A DNA stretch of 64,000 bases, taken from contig NZ_CP042596.1 in NCBI RefSeq assembly GCF_009914315.1, positions 3,038,001 to 3,102,000 on the forward strand, in the 5' to 3' direction. The notes under the pieces are model-generated. The model made no database searches and had not been told where the DNA came from. It worked only from the letters and a program-made list of their open reading frames with translations. Source of the stretch: Granulicella sp. WH15 (GTDB taxonomy: Bacteria > Acidobacteriota > Terriglobia > Terriglobales > Acidobacteriaceae). Below, piece after piece: positions 1 to 8,560 of the stretch (its first letter is position 1; every line of letters begins with the position of its first letter). Both the position numbers and the translations under genes were made by a program.

Positions 1-748
1 TGAACTGCGGCAACGGACTCCCGTTGCCGAACAACGGCGCATCGATGCCCAATGGATGAAAGCGATATCTACCGTCTGCCCCCGCAGTCACAGCGCGCGG
101 CGTCACACTGTTCAGCGCGAACGATTCGATGCGCCACAAGAAGATCGCAATGTTGGTCAGGTTCGCCCGTCCGTACAACTGCGTGCCACTGCCCGGATCT
201 CCACTCGTCGCCATGCTGCGGATGGACGGGCTCTCGATTCCGCGCAGGTCTGCCGTACGCGCCGCGCGGTCCCACGCCCCACCCAGCGCCGCCAACGCAT
301 CCCCATCGCGCATATCCATCGTCACCACGTTGCCGGGCCGCAGATGCTGCATATATTGCGTGGTGGCCAGCAACTGATACCCTTCCACCGCTACAGCAGG
401 CCAGTTGGTGATATCCCGCGCCAACTGCTCCAGCACCACCGTCGTTCCCTTGCGCCTGCGGTACGACAGCGTCGAGGCCACGTAGCCGCGCAGCGTCACG
501 CCCGCCAGGTCCGAGCTTTCCAGCACCGTGGACTTCAACAGATCGCCGAGGTACGGCACCACCCACTCCGCGCAGGTCTCAATGAACCAGTTCTCGTACA
601 TCTGCGCGATGTCCGCGTCGATGGCATCGTGCGCGTCCTGCAGAATCGCCATCAGGTTCTCGAGAGCGCCGCCGGACAGGCCATCGCGAATCCGGTACAC
701 CGACGGCAGCATCTGGAACAGGTTGGTCGTTGGCGTCGAGCTGGTCAT
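1..748 (-). CDS. eCIS phage tail protein I-like baseplate protein (partial, 3' end outside window)
   Basis: An open frame starts at an ATG at 748-746 and runs off the left edge, giving about 249 residues of N-terminal sequence. It opens with NLFQMLPSVYRIRD, continues with ENLMAILQDAHDAIDADIAQMYENWFIET-like sequence (only part quoted), then VVPYLGDLLKS and RRRKGTTVVLEQLARD. This pattern is typical of the tail protein I / P2 gpI-like baseplate component found downstream of the wedge genes in contractile injection systems. The ATG overlaps the stop of the preceding baseplate gene (ATGA), so translation is probably coupled. The role is inferred: outer baseplate, probably holding fibres. The C-terminus cannot be judged. 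Confidence 0.75.
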   Translation of the reverse strand, partial: MTSSTPTTNLFQMLPSVYRIRDGLSGGALENLMAILQDAHDAIDADIAQMYENWFIETCAEWVVPYLGDLLKSTVLESSDLAGVTLRGYVASTLSYRRRKGTTVVLEQLARDITNWPAVAVEGYQLLATTQYMQHLRPGNVVTMDMRDGDALAALGGAWDRAARTADLRGIESPSIRSMATSGDPGSGTQLYGRANLTNIAIFLWRIESFALNSVTPRAVTAGADGRYRFHPLGIDAPLFGNGSPLPQF

Positions 749-3700
749 GATGTCTTCTCCGTAAGCGTGAGACCCACCGGATTCAGCAGCAGCAGCTCCG
801 CCGGTGTAATGGCCGCGAATACAGCAGAAACCGTGGTGGGATTCGATCCGGCAGGAATGCCCGCGGCCGCGGCCACCAGCACCGGCATCACCAGCGGGTC
901 CGTCGGTGCATACGTGCCCGAGTTCCGTCGCAGCAGAGATAGCTCCACCGCCACCACGCCCTCCACCGCCTGCAGGATTGCAATCGCCTCGGCCGCCAGC
1001 ACCGGCTGCGCGAAGTCGCGATTGGCGAAGCTGAAGGCCGTGCTCACCGCCGCCCCCGCACTCGCCAGCACATCCGCCGCAATGTAAGCCGGATCAAGAA
1101 TGAGCTGCGCCGACAGGTTGAAGAGCGCCGGGGTATACGTGCGGATATGCACAAAGGGGCCGGGATCGCGCATCGCATCAATCGCAGCGGCCAGCGACAC
1201 AAACAGGTCCGAAGTAGCGTCGACGGCAGCGCCGCCGCCACCTGAGAGCGTGATGTGAATCACCTGGAACTCCGCACTCGACAGCGGAAGCAAAACTGCC
1301 TGGGCCTTGCCGATCCCCGCAAAGGTCGCGGCAAAGTTCTCATAGTCCTCCACGGAGACGATGCGATCCAGCGTCAGCACGGTGCGCGGCGCATTCGTCC
1401 GCGCGTCGGCCAGCACCTGCGGGTCTGCGCCTCCGCTTGCGGGCACCGCGTTATTGACGGAGCGCAGCCCCGGCGGCCGCGACTGCAACACGCTCAACGT
1501 TCCAGCCGCTACGTTGCCCGCAACGCCGATGCCCGTGCGGTACTGCGCGGAGATATTGTTCTGCCCCGTGGGCAGGCGCGCCCCGCAGATGCCATCGCCA
1601 AACGTCACCGTCACCGTACCCGTGTCGTCCTCACGCAGGATGTAGTTACGGTCGTTAGGCCCCAGATCGTACAGCGTCGGAGCCTCCTTCCACTCAATGC
1701 CGTTTACCCGAATCGTCAGCGTGCTGATACTACCTGTAGCCGTTGCCGCAGGCACATAGGTCAGCGCCGTCCGCGAGAGCACAAAGCTCTGGTTCGCCTG
1801 CGTCGCATCGCCACCGCCCAGAATCTCGGTCACAGGAATACTCGCGCCGTTGGTGGCAAGCACCGTGTTGATATTCAGCGTCAGCGTGTTGCGGATGTAG
1901 CTGAACTGAAGCCCCGGCGATGCAATCTGCAACTCCGTGAATCCACCGTGATGCGCGATCCCCGTCAACAGAACGATCTCGCTGCCGGTCACACCCGCCG
2001 CGTCGGTCGCGGGATGCTGCCCCGTCAGCGCCACAGCCTGCCCCACGCTCAACCCCGGCAGAAATCCATTCAGTTGCACTGAAAGGCTTCCAGCCGCGAC
2101 GATGTCGGTGATCGGCGGCTGCCCCAGCGGCTGCTGCTGACTATCGAAGTGCAGCTTAGAGGTACGCGTGTAGAAGCTCAATCCACCACCCAGCGAGACC
2201 AGTCCAGACCACGCGCTCGATGTCCCCTGCGTAGCGTATTGAATCTGGAAGACCGTGCCGTCCTTGGCGGACGCCACCACCCATATCTGTCCGTTCGCCG
2301 ATACGGCCGAAGGCGAGCCCACTAGTTGGCCATCTCCGCCCAGGCTCACCGGACCATGCCAACTCCCGGCAGTCCACCAAGTGGTGTACAGGTTGCCATC
2401 CGTACCGATCGAAAGCACCTCCAACGCCGAGGGACCGTTCTCCACTAAGCATGGATCACCCACAAAGGTCACGCCGTTCGAGGGCTGCGACACAGTCGCT
2501 GGCGCGCCCAGATCCTCCAGCCCATTCCAGGCGTTATTGATGTACCAGGCGTGATGCAGGTGACCGTCCAGCCCATGCGCGAACACGTCGATGGGCTTCT
2601 GCCCGGCAGGATGACCCGGCGTGAACAGGCTGGCCGTAGGCGTTCCGCGCAGGCTGACGTTCTGGTAGCCGAGCACGCTCAGCGGTCCCCACCACGTCGG
2701 CAGCGGCGCTCCCGCAACCGGGTGGGGATATCCGGCGTGCATCAAAATACCGGAGGCGTTGATGAAGAAGACCTCCAGCGAGGATGGTCCATCCTTCACC
2801 AACACCGGCGCGCCTCCGCTCCCGATGCTGTACTTCGAGGAGAGAACCTCCGGCCCGGACCACGGCTGGTCGGTGTTGTACCAGAAGTGCACCAGCTCGT
2901 TATCCACGCTGGCTACGAACACATCGATCACATTGCTGAACGGCGTCCCCAGGACCGCCGTCGCCACCGTGGGCTTGCCGCGGTAGCCCGTGCCGATGGT
3001 GAACGGACCGTACCAGACGCCGCTCGACTCACTCAGCAGGTTGGTGTGTATAAGGTTGCCCGAGCCGTCCACCGCGAACACCTCCAGCGCACTGGGGTAG
3101 TTCGCAATAGCGGTCGCCGATGCGGGAAAGCTGCCGGAGAGCCGAAGCGTCGGCTTGGACGATGCAGCCGTCGCACTCTGCATCTGGTACACGCTGCCGC
3201 CCGCCGTCCCGAAGACCGCCACGTTGCCGCTGTTCAGCAGGGCTGCAACCGGATTGCTGAACTGCTGCACGCCCGATGCCGCGATCAACTGAAAGGTCAC
3301 GCCGGTGGACTTGCCCGAGAGGCTATAGTCGGCGAGCGAGCGGTCGTTGGCCGACGTGATCTCTACGCCAGCCAGATCTCCGGAGTTATCTTCCAGCACC
3401 CCCAGCGACCCAGGCGTGACGGTCATGCTCCTCTCCAGGTATGCCAGTCCGTTGCCATACAGCGAGCCCTGCGAGGTCTGCGTAATCAGAGGTCCCGCGC
3501 CTCCATGCAGATCGTCCCAGCTTGAAGGGTACGGGTCGCTGCGCTGATAGTCCGGCTTCGGCAGTGACTTCCACAGCGGAGCATTGTTCCCGAAGAACGA
3601 AGCCTCCGACCCGAAGCTGTAGATCCCCATCGCCCCCGCAACACCCGTCTCCGGAGCGCTGTTCACCATCGTCGCCAACTGCGTCGGGTCCCATCCGCTG

Positions 3701-4824
3701 ATGCCGATCAGCGCCTGCAGGTCGGACTCTGTGATGGAGGCCAGCAGGATGTACTTGTCCACGTTGGCCTGGGTCAACGGCAGAGGAGTTCCCGGCACCG
3801 CGTTCGTGGGGAAACTCTTCAGGGCGAATCCCGGATCGGCGGCAGGAGCGCTGTCGAAGTCGATGCGGGTGCGCCCGGCCACTACATCCGCCGTCAGTTG
3901 AAAGACATGCTGGAAGCCTGCCACCACCTGCCCGCTTCCGTTCACTCCCACCAGCATCAGCAGATCACCCAGGCTCAAGCCCGTACTCACGCCATCGACG
4001 TACACGTGATCCACGCCCACGGCGTTCACCTGCGTTCCGGCGGGCAACATCGGCGTCGACTCATTCAACAAATAGCAACTGGTGCCGTCCAACTGCACCA
4101 CAGGCGTGCCCGGCGCAAAGTTCACACGCAGGTCGATCATCACCAGCGTGCCCGTCGCGGTCAACGCATAATCCGCGAACCGCGTCATCCGCGGCAGCAC
4201 CAGGTTCCATGCCGTGCGCGCGGCCAGCGGCGACGACGTCTCAAACGTCTGCGGCAACTGGTTCTGCGGCGGCACGCTCTGCACCTGTGTCCCCGCATCG
4301 AGCTGCACCGTGCCCAGATTGTAAGTGGCTCCACCCTGCGTCGGCGCGCTCGGCGTTCGCGGCGTCTGCGGAATCGACACAGGAGGAGGCGTGCCGATCA
4401 CGTCCTCGATCAGGAAGGAAAGATATGTGCTCGCGGCCACTCCCGGGTCCAGCTCATAGCCAATCTCACGCGCCAGCTCCAGCACCGAGCGCCGCTCCGT
4501 CGCCGTGCGTAGAAACCCCTCGTTCGCAATCCGCTCCTGATAGAAGCTCAGAACGTCCAGCACCACAGCCCATGCATCCAGCAGAGCAATCGCCGGATCG
4601 TCCGTGGACCGAGTGGAGAGGCGCGCGATCGGCCACCCTCCGCTCTCCGGTGGCGAAGCCAGCAGGCTTGGCGAGGCGATCTGCGCACTCATGCGCGCGA
4701 AGAAGTCTGTATAAGTTCCGATCCGATAGGACAGTGCAGGCAGGCCGGGACGGTTCGTCACCGCCGCGACCGGCCCTAGCCCCGTGCAGCAGCCGCAGGT
4801 GCAGCCTCCGTTCGCGCAGCTCAT
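745..4824 (-). CDS. eCIS baseplate wedge protein with embedded seven-bladed beta-propeller
   Basis: This 1359-residue protein matches the putative baseplate assembly family (gp6/Afp11-Pvc11-like, baseplate J-like). The N-terminal part contains DDPAIALLDAWAVVLDVL and SFYQERIANEGFL, and the C-terminal part has VTFGDGICGARLPTGQN and the VSVEDYENFAATFAGIGKA signature. Between about residues 520 and 885 the family fold is interrupted by seven similar units of about 45-60 residues, each with a core such as ALEVF..DG.L.H.W followed by W.GP..LG. That is the look of a PLL-type lectin or sialidase-like propeller. The extreme N-terminus is rich in cysteine (C3, C8, C10, C12, C13), suggesting metal binding. 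The gene overlaps both neighbours by 4 bases. A plain family member is much shorter, so the insert accounts for the size. The surface-binding role is inference. Confidence 0.85.
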   Translation of the reverse strand: MSCANGGCTCGCCTGLGPVAAVTNRPGLPALSYRIGTYTDFFARMSAQIASPSLLASPPESGGWPIARLSTRSTDDPAIALLDAWAVVLDVLSFYQERIANEGFLRTATERRSVLELAREIGYELDPGVAASTYLSFLIEDVIGTPPPVSIPQTPRTPSAPTQGGATYNLGTVQLDAGTQVQSVPPQNQLPQTFETSSPLAARTAWNLVLPRMTRFADYALTATGTLVMIDLRVNFAPGTPVVQLDGTSCYLLNESTPMLPAGTQVNAVGVDHVYVDGVSTGLSLGDLLMLVGVNGSGQVVAGFQHVFQLTADVVAGRTRIDFDSAPAADPGFALKSFPTNAVPGTPLPLTQANVDKYILLASITESDLQALIGISGWDPTQLATMVNSAPETGVAGAMGIYSFGSEASFFGNNAPLWKSLPKPDYQRSDPYPSSWDDLHGGAGPLITQTSQGSLYGNGLAYLERSMTVTPGSLGVLEDNSGDLAGVEITSANDRSLADYSLSGKSTGVTFQLIAASGVQQFSNPVAALLNSGNVAVFGTAGGSVYQMQSATAASSKPTLRLSGSFPASATAIANYPSALEVFAVDGSGNLIHTNLLSESSGVWYGPFTIGTGYRGKPTVATAVLGTPFSNVIDVFVASVDNELVHFWYNTDQPWSGPEVLSSKYSIGSGGAPVLVKDGPSSLEVFFINASGILMHAGYPHPVAGAPLPTWWGPLSVLGYQNVSLRGTPTASLFTPGHPAGQKPIDVFAHGLDGHLHHAWYINNAWNGLEDLGAPATVSQPSNGVTFVGDPCLVENGPSALEVLSIGTDGNLYTTWWTAGSWHGPVSLGGDGQLVGSPSAVSANGQIWVVASAKDGTVFQIQYATQGTSSAWSGLVSLGGGLSFYTRTSKLHFDSQQQPLGQPPITDIVAAGSLSVQLNGFLPGLSVGQAVALTGQHPATDAAGVTGSEIVLLTGIAHHGGFTELQIASPGLQFSYIRNTLTLNINTVLATNGASIPVTEILGGGDATQANQSFVLSRTALTYVPAATATGSISTLTIRVNGIEWKEAPTLYDLGPNDRNYILREDDTGTVTVTFGDGICGARLPTGQNNISAQYRTGIGVAGNVAAGTLSVLQSRPPGLRSVNNAVPASGGADPQVLADARTNAPRTVLTLDRIVSVEDYENFAATFAGIGKAQAVLLPLSSAEFQVIHITLSGGGGAAVDATSDLFVSLAAAIDAMRDPGPFVHIRTYTPALFNLSAQLILDPAYIAADVLASAGAAVSTAFSFANRDFAQPVLAAEAIAILQAVEGVVAVELSLLRRNSGTYAPTDPLVMPVLVAAAAGIPAGSNPTTVSAVFAAITPAELLLLNPVGLTLTEKTS

Positions 4825-7316
4825 AGGCCCCCCATCATGGTGAAGACGATGCGGCCGTCTTCGGGTGAACTGGGATCGTTACTTAGCTGCGCAATCTCCA
4901 GATCCGAAAAACGGATCTCGCCCGCCTGCAGCTCGCCCGCCGCGGCCTGTCCCCAGCGCTGAAAGCGATTGCGCGGGTCTGCCGGATCGGTGTTGATCCA
5001 CTGCACGCCCGGCACCTGCATCGCCCGGGCGATCAGGGTACTGAGATACACCGTCTGTCCAAAGGTGAAGTTCGCCGGGTAGAAGAACCCTGTCTGTCCA
5101 TTCGCCATCCGCTTGCTGCTGAAGCTCTGATACAGCGCCGCCTCCACGCTGCTGCTGAGATATCCGCTCTTGACGCACACGCTGAAGGCGATATCGAGCG
5201 GCACAAAGACCGGCGGCAACACCTCGATGTCGTAGCCCATCAGGCGGAAGGGTTCGAGATAGGCAGCCACATCCTTCTCAAAGGTCGCATCCACCGCCAC
5301 CGCACTCGCGCGTTCCACGGTGACGAACATCGTGTACCAGCTTCCGGTCCAACGCCGTGTGGCCATGGCCTTCTGCACATCCGCACGCTGCCCTGCGATG
5401 TCCGCATAGTCCTGCGGCGTCACGGCCCGCTGCTGCACGCGGAAGGCCTGCGGCGCATACAGCCGCACCTGGTCCGTCGGCTCGGGATCGACGCCGCCCG
5501 CGGCCGCTAGAGGATTGCGCACGCTGGCAACAGCGGTTGCAGTCACGTTAGAGATGGAGCCTGCGCCCACGTTGCCCTCGCTCCCGTTACCAATGCGATA
5601 GGTCGCCGTCATGTCGCTCTCCGGCAGCTCGCCCAGTGTGCCGTCTCCGAAGCGCAACGTGGCAGACCCGTCATCCTCCGTCTCCACTACGAAGCTCTGC
5701 TCGAACGGCGTCGCGTTCAACAGGTTGTCCACGGGCTGCCAGACACTCTCACTGCCCTGCAGCGTGATGGCCGGGAGTGCTACGCGCGGGTCCATCGTCT
5801 GCAGTGTCGAGACTGCACTCGACCTCGCCGCCGCATCGTCATAGGGCACCTGAAAGGTAAGCCCCGTGTTCGCCAGCACCGGCCGGTACACGCCGGTCGA
5901 CGGAACCACCGCGGGCTGCAGCGCCTCGTCCTCCACCGTCACGCCATGATCCGCGAGCACCATGTTGCCGCGAGCCACGCTCAGGTCAGTCAGCATCGCG
6001 TCGCCAAGTGCCTCCACCGACGCAGAGAGGCACAGTGAAAAGGTCAGCGCATCCGCAGCGGCCCACGTCACCTCCAGCAGGCGCGTTCCCGTCAGCGGGT
6101 CCATGCTCGGCGTGACCGTGGTGAGCCGGACTACGCAACGGTGCGAGGCATCCACATCTGCTGCTGCGCCAGTGACCGGACTGATGATCTCCTCCAGCAA
6201 CAACGCATCGCCCGCCGCCAGCACCACCGCCTCTGAGCCGTCGTCCCGCAGCGTCGCAGACGTCGAGCCCACGGGCAGGCAGCAGCCCGTATCGCTCCAC
6301 GTGTAGATCAGAATCTGGTTATTTGCCGAGTACGCCTTCAGGTCATGCAGCGCCTGGAAGGGCAACGCCGCGCCCGTGCTCACCGCGGTCAGCGCATCGG
6401 TTCGGCTCACCTGCCCCAGAGGCAGGCTCGACTGCGTCACGAACAGCGTCACGGGCAGCGCCGCATGTCCCGGCCCATAGATGTAGGCGATGCCCATGGA
6501 CGGCATTACCTCCACGAAGACCCACACGCGCGCGTTGCAGCCATCGTGCATTGCGTAGCCCAGCAGCACCGCGTGCCGACGGACGGACACACGGCGTCGC
6601 GCCGTTCCAAGGTAAGCCTCCGTGGCCACCGCATCCTGAAAGTACGACAGCCGATCCGCCGCATACGCCAGCGTCTCCACCAGCGCCACGCCCAGGTCCG
6701 CAGGGCTCCGCTCAGTCCAGTTCGGAATCGTCGTCGCCATACGATCCAGCATTAGCTGCCGGAATGAGGCGTAGTCCTTCGCCAGGTAGTCGATCGGCAA
6801 GTCAGTTGGCGTTGCAGGAGCGCACTCCGTGTCCGTCGCACAATCAAAGTCCGAAGGGCACTCTACCTTGAAGGAAAAATCGACCGAAGCCAGCCTGGGA
6901 TCGAATCCATCGGGCGCGGCCGTCTGTCCGGCGCTGCGCACCAGCGAGAGTGTGTAGGTCGAAAAATCGCCGGTTCCATTGCTCCGCAGGACCAGGATGC
7001 GGTCCGCCCCATCCAGCGCCGCAAACGCTGCTGCCTGCGCTGCGGTCACTACATCCGTCGGCATTGCGTCTGCGCGGAAAGCCCATAGGATCGAGGTATC
7101 GGTGGTCCGCACACCGCCGCTGAGCACAAAGTTCGCTGCGGACAACCCTGTGACCGGATGCAGAAAATACAACAGCAGCGTGGTCTGCCGAGGCAGTCCA
7201 AACGTCACCGCAGCCGAGTCCATCACCTCAAGGAAATCGATCCCGTTGAGGGTTCCGGCCTCCAGCACCTTGCCGCGGCGCAGTGCGTTCCCGCAGGTGT
7301 ACACATTCGCAGCCAT
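4821..7316 (-). CDS. eCIS baseplate wedge protein (baseplate J-like)
   Basis: An 831-residue protein of the putative baseplate assembly family. It has an N-terminal beta-rich domain (residues 1-150), then PIDYLAKDYASFRQLMLDRM, SPADLGVALVETLAYAADRL and a C-terminal region with LRFGDGTLGELPESD and RAVTPQDYADIAGQ, which mark the J-like core. In phage T4 terms it corresponds to a gp6-type wedge subunit that forms the ring around the spike and triggers the sheath. It lies directly after gp25 and overlaps the next wedge gene by 4 bases (ATGA at 4821-4824). Having two related wedge genes side by side matches the Afp11/Afp12 arrangement of known eCIS loci. No insertion like that of its neighbour is visible. 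Confidence 0.88.
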   Translation of the reverse strand: MAANVYTCGNALRRGKVLEAGTLNGIDFLEVMDSAAVTFGLPRQTTLLLYFLHPVTGLSAANFVLSGGVRTTDTSILWAFRADAMPTDVVTAAQAAAFAALDGADRILVLRSNGTGDFSTYTLSLVRSAGQTAAPDGFDPRLASVDFSFKVECPSDFDCATDTECAPATPTDLPIDYLAKDYASFRQLMLDRMATTIPNWTERSPADLGVALVETLAYAADRLSYFQDAVATEAYLGTARRRVSVRRHAVLLGYAMHDGCNARVWVFVEVMPSMGIAYIYGPGHAALPVTLFVTQSSLPLGQVSRTDALTAVSTGAALPFQALHDLKAYSANNQILIYTWSDTGCCLPVGSTSATLRDDGSEAVVLAAGDALLLEEIISPVTGAAADVDASHRCVVRLTTVTPSMDPLTGTRLLEVTWAAADALTFSLCLSASVEALGDAMLTDLSVARGNMVLADHGVTVEDEALQPAVVPSTGVYRPVLANTGLTFQVPYDDAAARSSAVSTLQTMDPRVALPAITLQGSESVWQPVDNLLNATPFEQSFVVETEDDGSATLRFGDGTLGELPESDMTATYRIGNGSEGNVGAGSISNVTATAVASVRNPLAAAGGVDPEPTDQVRLYAPQAFRVQQRAVTPQDYADIAGQRADVQKAMATRRWTGSWYTMFVTVERASAVAVDATFEKDVAAYLEPFRLMGYDIEVLPPVFVPLDIAFSVCVKSGYLSSSVEAALYQSFSSKRMANGQTGFFYPANFTFGQTVYLSTLIARAMQVPGVQWINTDPADPRNRFQRWGQAAAGELQAGEIRFSDLEIAQLSNDPSSPEDGRIVFTMMGGL

Positions 7317-7318
7317 GC

Positions 7319-7684
7319 TCAGAGCCCCCTCACAAATTCAGCCACCTGCACCGTCTGCGTGTTGCGCAGGACATAACTAACCAGCACGGTCAGCGTGGTG
7401 TCCTCGGTGGATACATCGACACTCTGCACCTGCACGACATCGCCCAGCCACTGCTGCAGGCCGCCCTGCACCAGGAACTGCAGCGCCGCTGCAAATTCAT
7501 TACTGCCCGGCGCAAAGACCGCCTGCAACAAGCCGCTGCCGAAGTCCGGGCGGTTCGCACGCTCGCCCGGCGTGGTGAACAGCACCTGCTCGATCATGTC
7601 TCTCACATGCTGATCCTGCGTCATCGGATCGGAGGTACGTCCGCGGCCATCGATGCGAAAGGGGAAGCTGATGTTGGTCGGCAT
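7319..7684 (-). CDS. gp25-like baseplate wedge protein (GPW/gp25 family)
   Basis: A 121-residue protein with the gp25/GPW family features: SFPFRIDGRGRTSD at the N-terminus, HVRDMIEQVLFTTPGERANR in the centre, then DFGSGLLQAVFAP. The TTPGERxNRPxFGSGL motif is the family hallmark. gp25 sits between the sheath-initiation surface and the wedge and nucleates sheath polymerisation (known from T4 and the Afp9/Pvc9 subunits). The gene is separated from the wedge gene by 2 bases and follows the PAAR-like tip gene by 7 bases, so it is in the same operon. Its length is normal for the family. Confidence 0.92.
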   Translation of the reverse strand: MPTNISFPFRIDGRGRTSDPMTQDQHVRDMIEQVLFTTPGERANRPDFGSGLLQAVFAPGSNEFAAALQFLVQGGLQQWLGDVVQVQSVDVSTEDTTLTVLVSYVLRNTQTVQVAEFVRGL

Positions 7685-7691
7685 ATCTAGC

Positions 7692-8015
7692 TCACACTCC
7701 GTTCACTCGGGTTTGCGTCGCCACCGGCATCAACGGCGTTGCCGTGGGCGTACACAGAGCCTGACTATCCAGTAACAGCACAGGCACGCCATTGGCCAGG
7801 ACGCGCGTCGCAGAGGTCATAAACTGAGCCGTCACGCACGGACCGTTGGCCGCCGCCGGTGGCGGCAGTGCGCATCCGGCAATGACCCACGGGGCCGCAA
7901 GCGTCGCCACCGGCTGGCCGCTCACCATCACTCGCGGCTCCGGAGCAGTCGGCATGGCTTGCCCGCCGTGCGCGCAGAGAACCGTCGCTCCCATATGCAG
8001 CAGAAACCCCGGCAT
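7692..8015 (-). CDS. PAAR-like spike-tip protein
   Basis: A 107-residue protein starting at ATG 8015-8013, preceded by a strong Shine-Dalgarno (GAGGAGG). A longer reading frame continues upstream of this ATG, but that part overlaps the spike gene in another frame and looks like a shadow. The protein begins MPGFLLHMGATVLCAHGGQA and contains VMVSGQPVATLAAPWVIAGC and TRVLANGVPVLLLDSQALC. This is the PAAR/DUF4280-like layout: a small hydrophobic beta-prism with conserved Cys and His residues that can bind one metal ion. In Afp/PVC systems the equivalent (Pvc10) caps the spike and pierces the target membrane. The position between the spike and gp25 fits that job. Confidence 0.85.
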   Translation of the reverse strand: MPGFLLHMGATVLCAHGGQAMPTAPEPRVMVSGQPVATLAAPWVIAGCALPPPAAANGPCVTAQFMTSATRVLANGVPVLLLDSQALCTPTATPLMPVATQTRVNGV

Positions 8016-8044
8016 ACTTGCCTCCTCTCGTTCTTGCAGTACTG

Positions 8045-8560
8045 CTAGATCACCGTGAGCGCGCCCTGGTTGACGGTCACGGATGGACCCACCATGACGA
8101 TGCTTGCGCCCTTGCCGTTCTGAATGTAGATCCCCGTATCGTTCACGATGATCGAAGCCCCGGTAGTCGACTTCAGCATGATGCCGCCCGTCGGCCCCGG
8201 CAGGTCGCTGACGATCACTGCGTTCTGCAGGCTGCTTTGCAGCACAATGTTCGGGCTCGCCGGATTGCCCGCAAGCGCGAGAGCAGGCACCTCCGCGGCC
8301 GAGCCCCAGAAGCACCCCGTCCAAATGGGATAATCCGGATCGCCCTGCTCGAATTCGATCCACACGCCAGCTCCAATCTGCGGCAGGACGAAGTGGCCCA
8401 TCTGCATCCCCGCCAGCGGCAGGCATGGCATGGCAAAGCTGGTAGGAATGTAGTTCGACACATCGGGCACCATCGCCTGGATGCGGCACATCTGCATCGG
8501 ATCGACGTTGTTGATGACCGTGCCGCGATACTTGCCGAAGAATTTTGCTCCGCTGCTCAT
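8045..8560 (-). CDS. eCIS spike protein (gp5/gpV OB-fold, VgrG C-terminal part)
   Basis: A 171-residue protein. The N-terminal half (KFFGKYRGTVINNVDPMQMCRIQAMVP ... GAGVWIEFEQGDPDYPIWTGCFWG; only key parts given) is the OB-fold of phage baseplate assembly protein V/gp5. The C-terminal half (NAVIVSDLPGPTGGIMLKS, GASIIVNDTGIYIQNGKG) is a short repetitive beta-helix that would form a trimeric spike. In Afp8/Pvc8 the hub and spike are one polypeptide. Here they are two genes that overlap by 4 bases (8557-8560), so the protein is a split VgrG. It is followed 29 bases later by the PAAR-like tip. Confidence 0.9.
   Translation of the reverse strand: MSSGAKFFGKYRGTVINNVDPMQMCRIQAMVPDVSNYIPTSFAMPCLPLAGMQMGHFVLPQIGAGVWIEFEQGDPDYPIWTGCFWGSAAEVPALALAGNPASPNIVLQSSLQNAVIVSDLPGPTGGIMLKSTTGASIIVNDTGIYIQNGKGASIVMVGPSVTVNQGALTVI

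Noticed and set aside
8016..8489. N-terminal extension of the PAAR-like protein to 265 residues
   Set aside because: The extension overlaps the spike gene in another frame, has shadow-like composition, and a strong Shine-Dalgarno marks the ATG at 8015.
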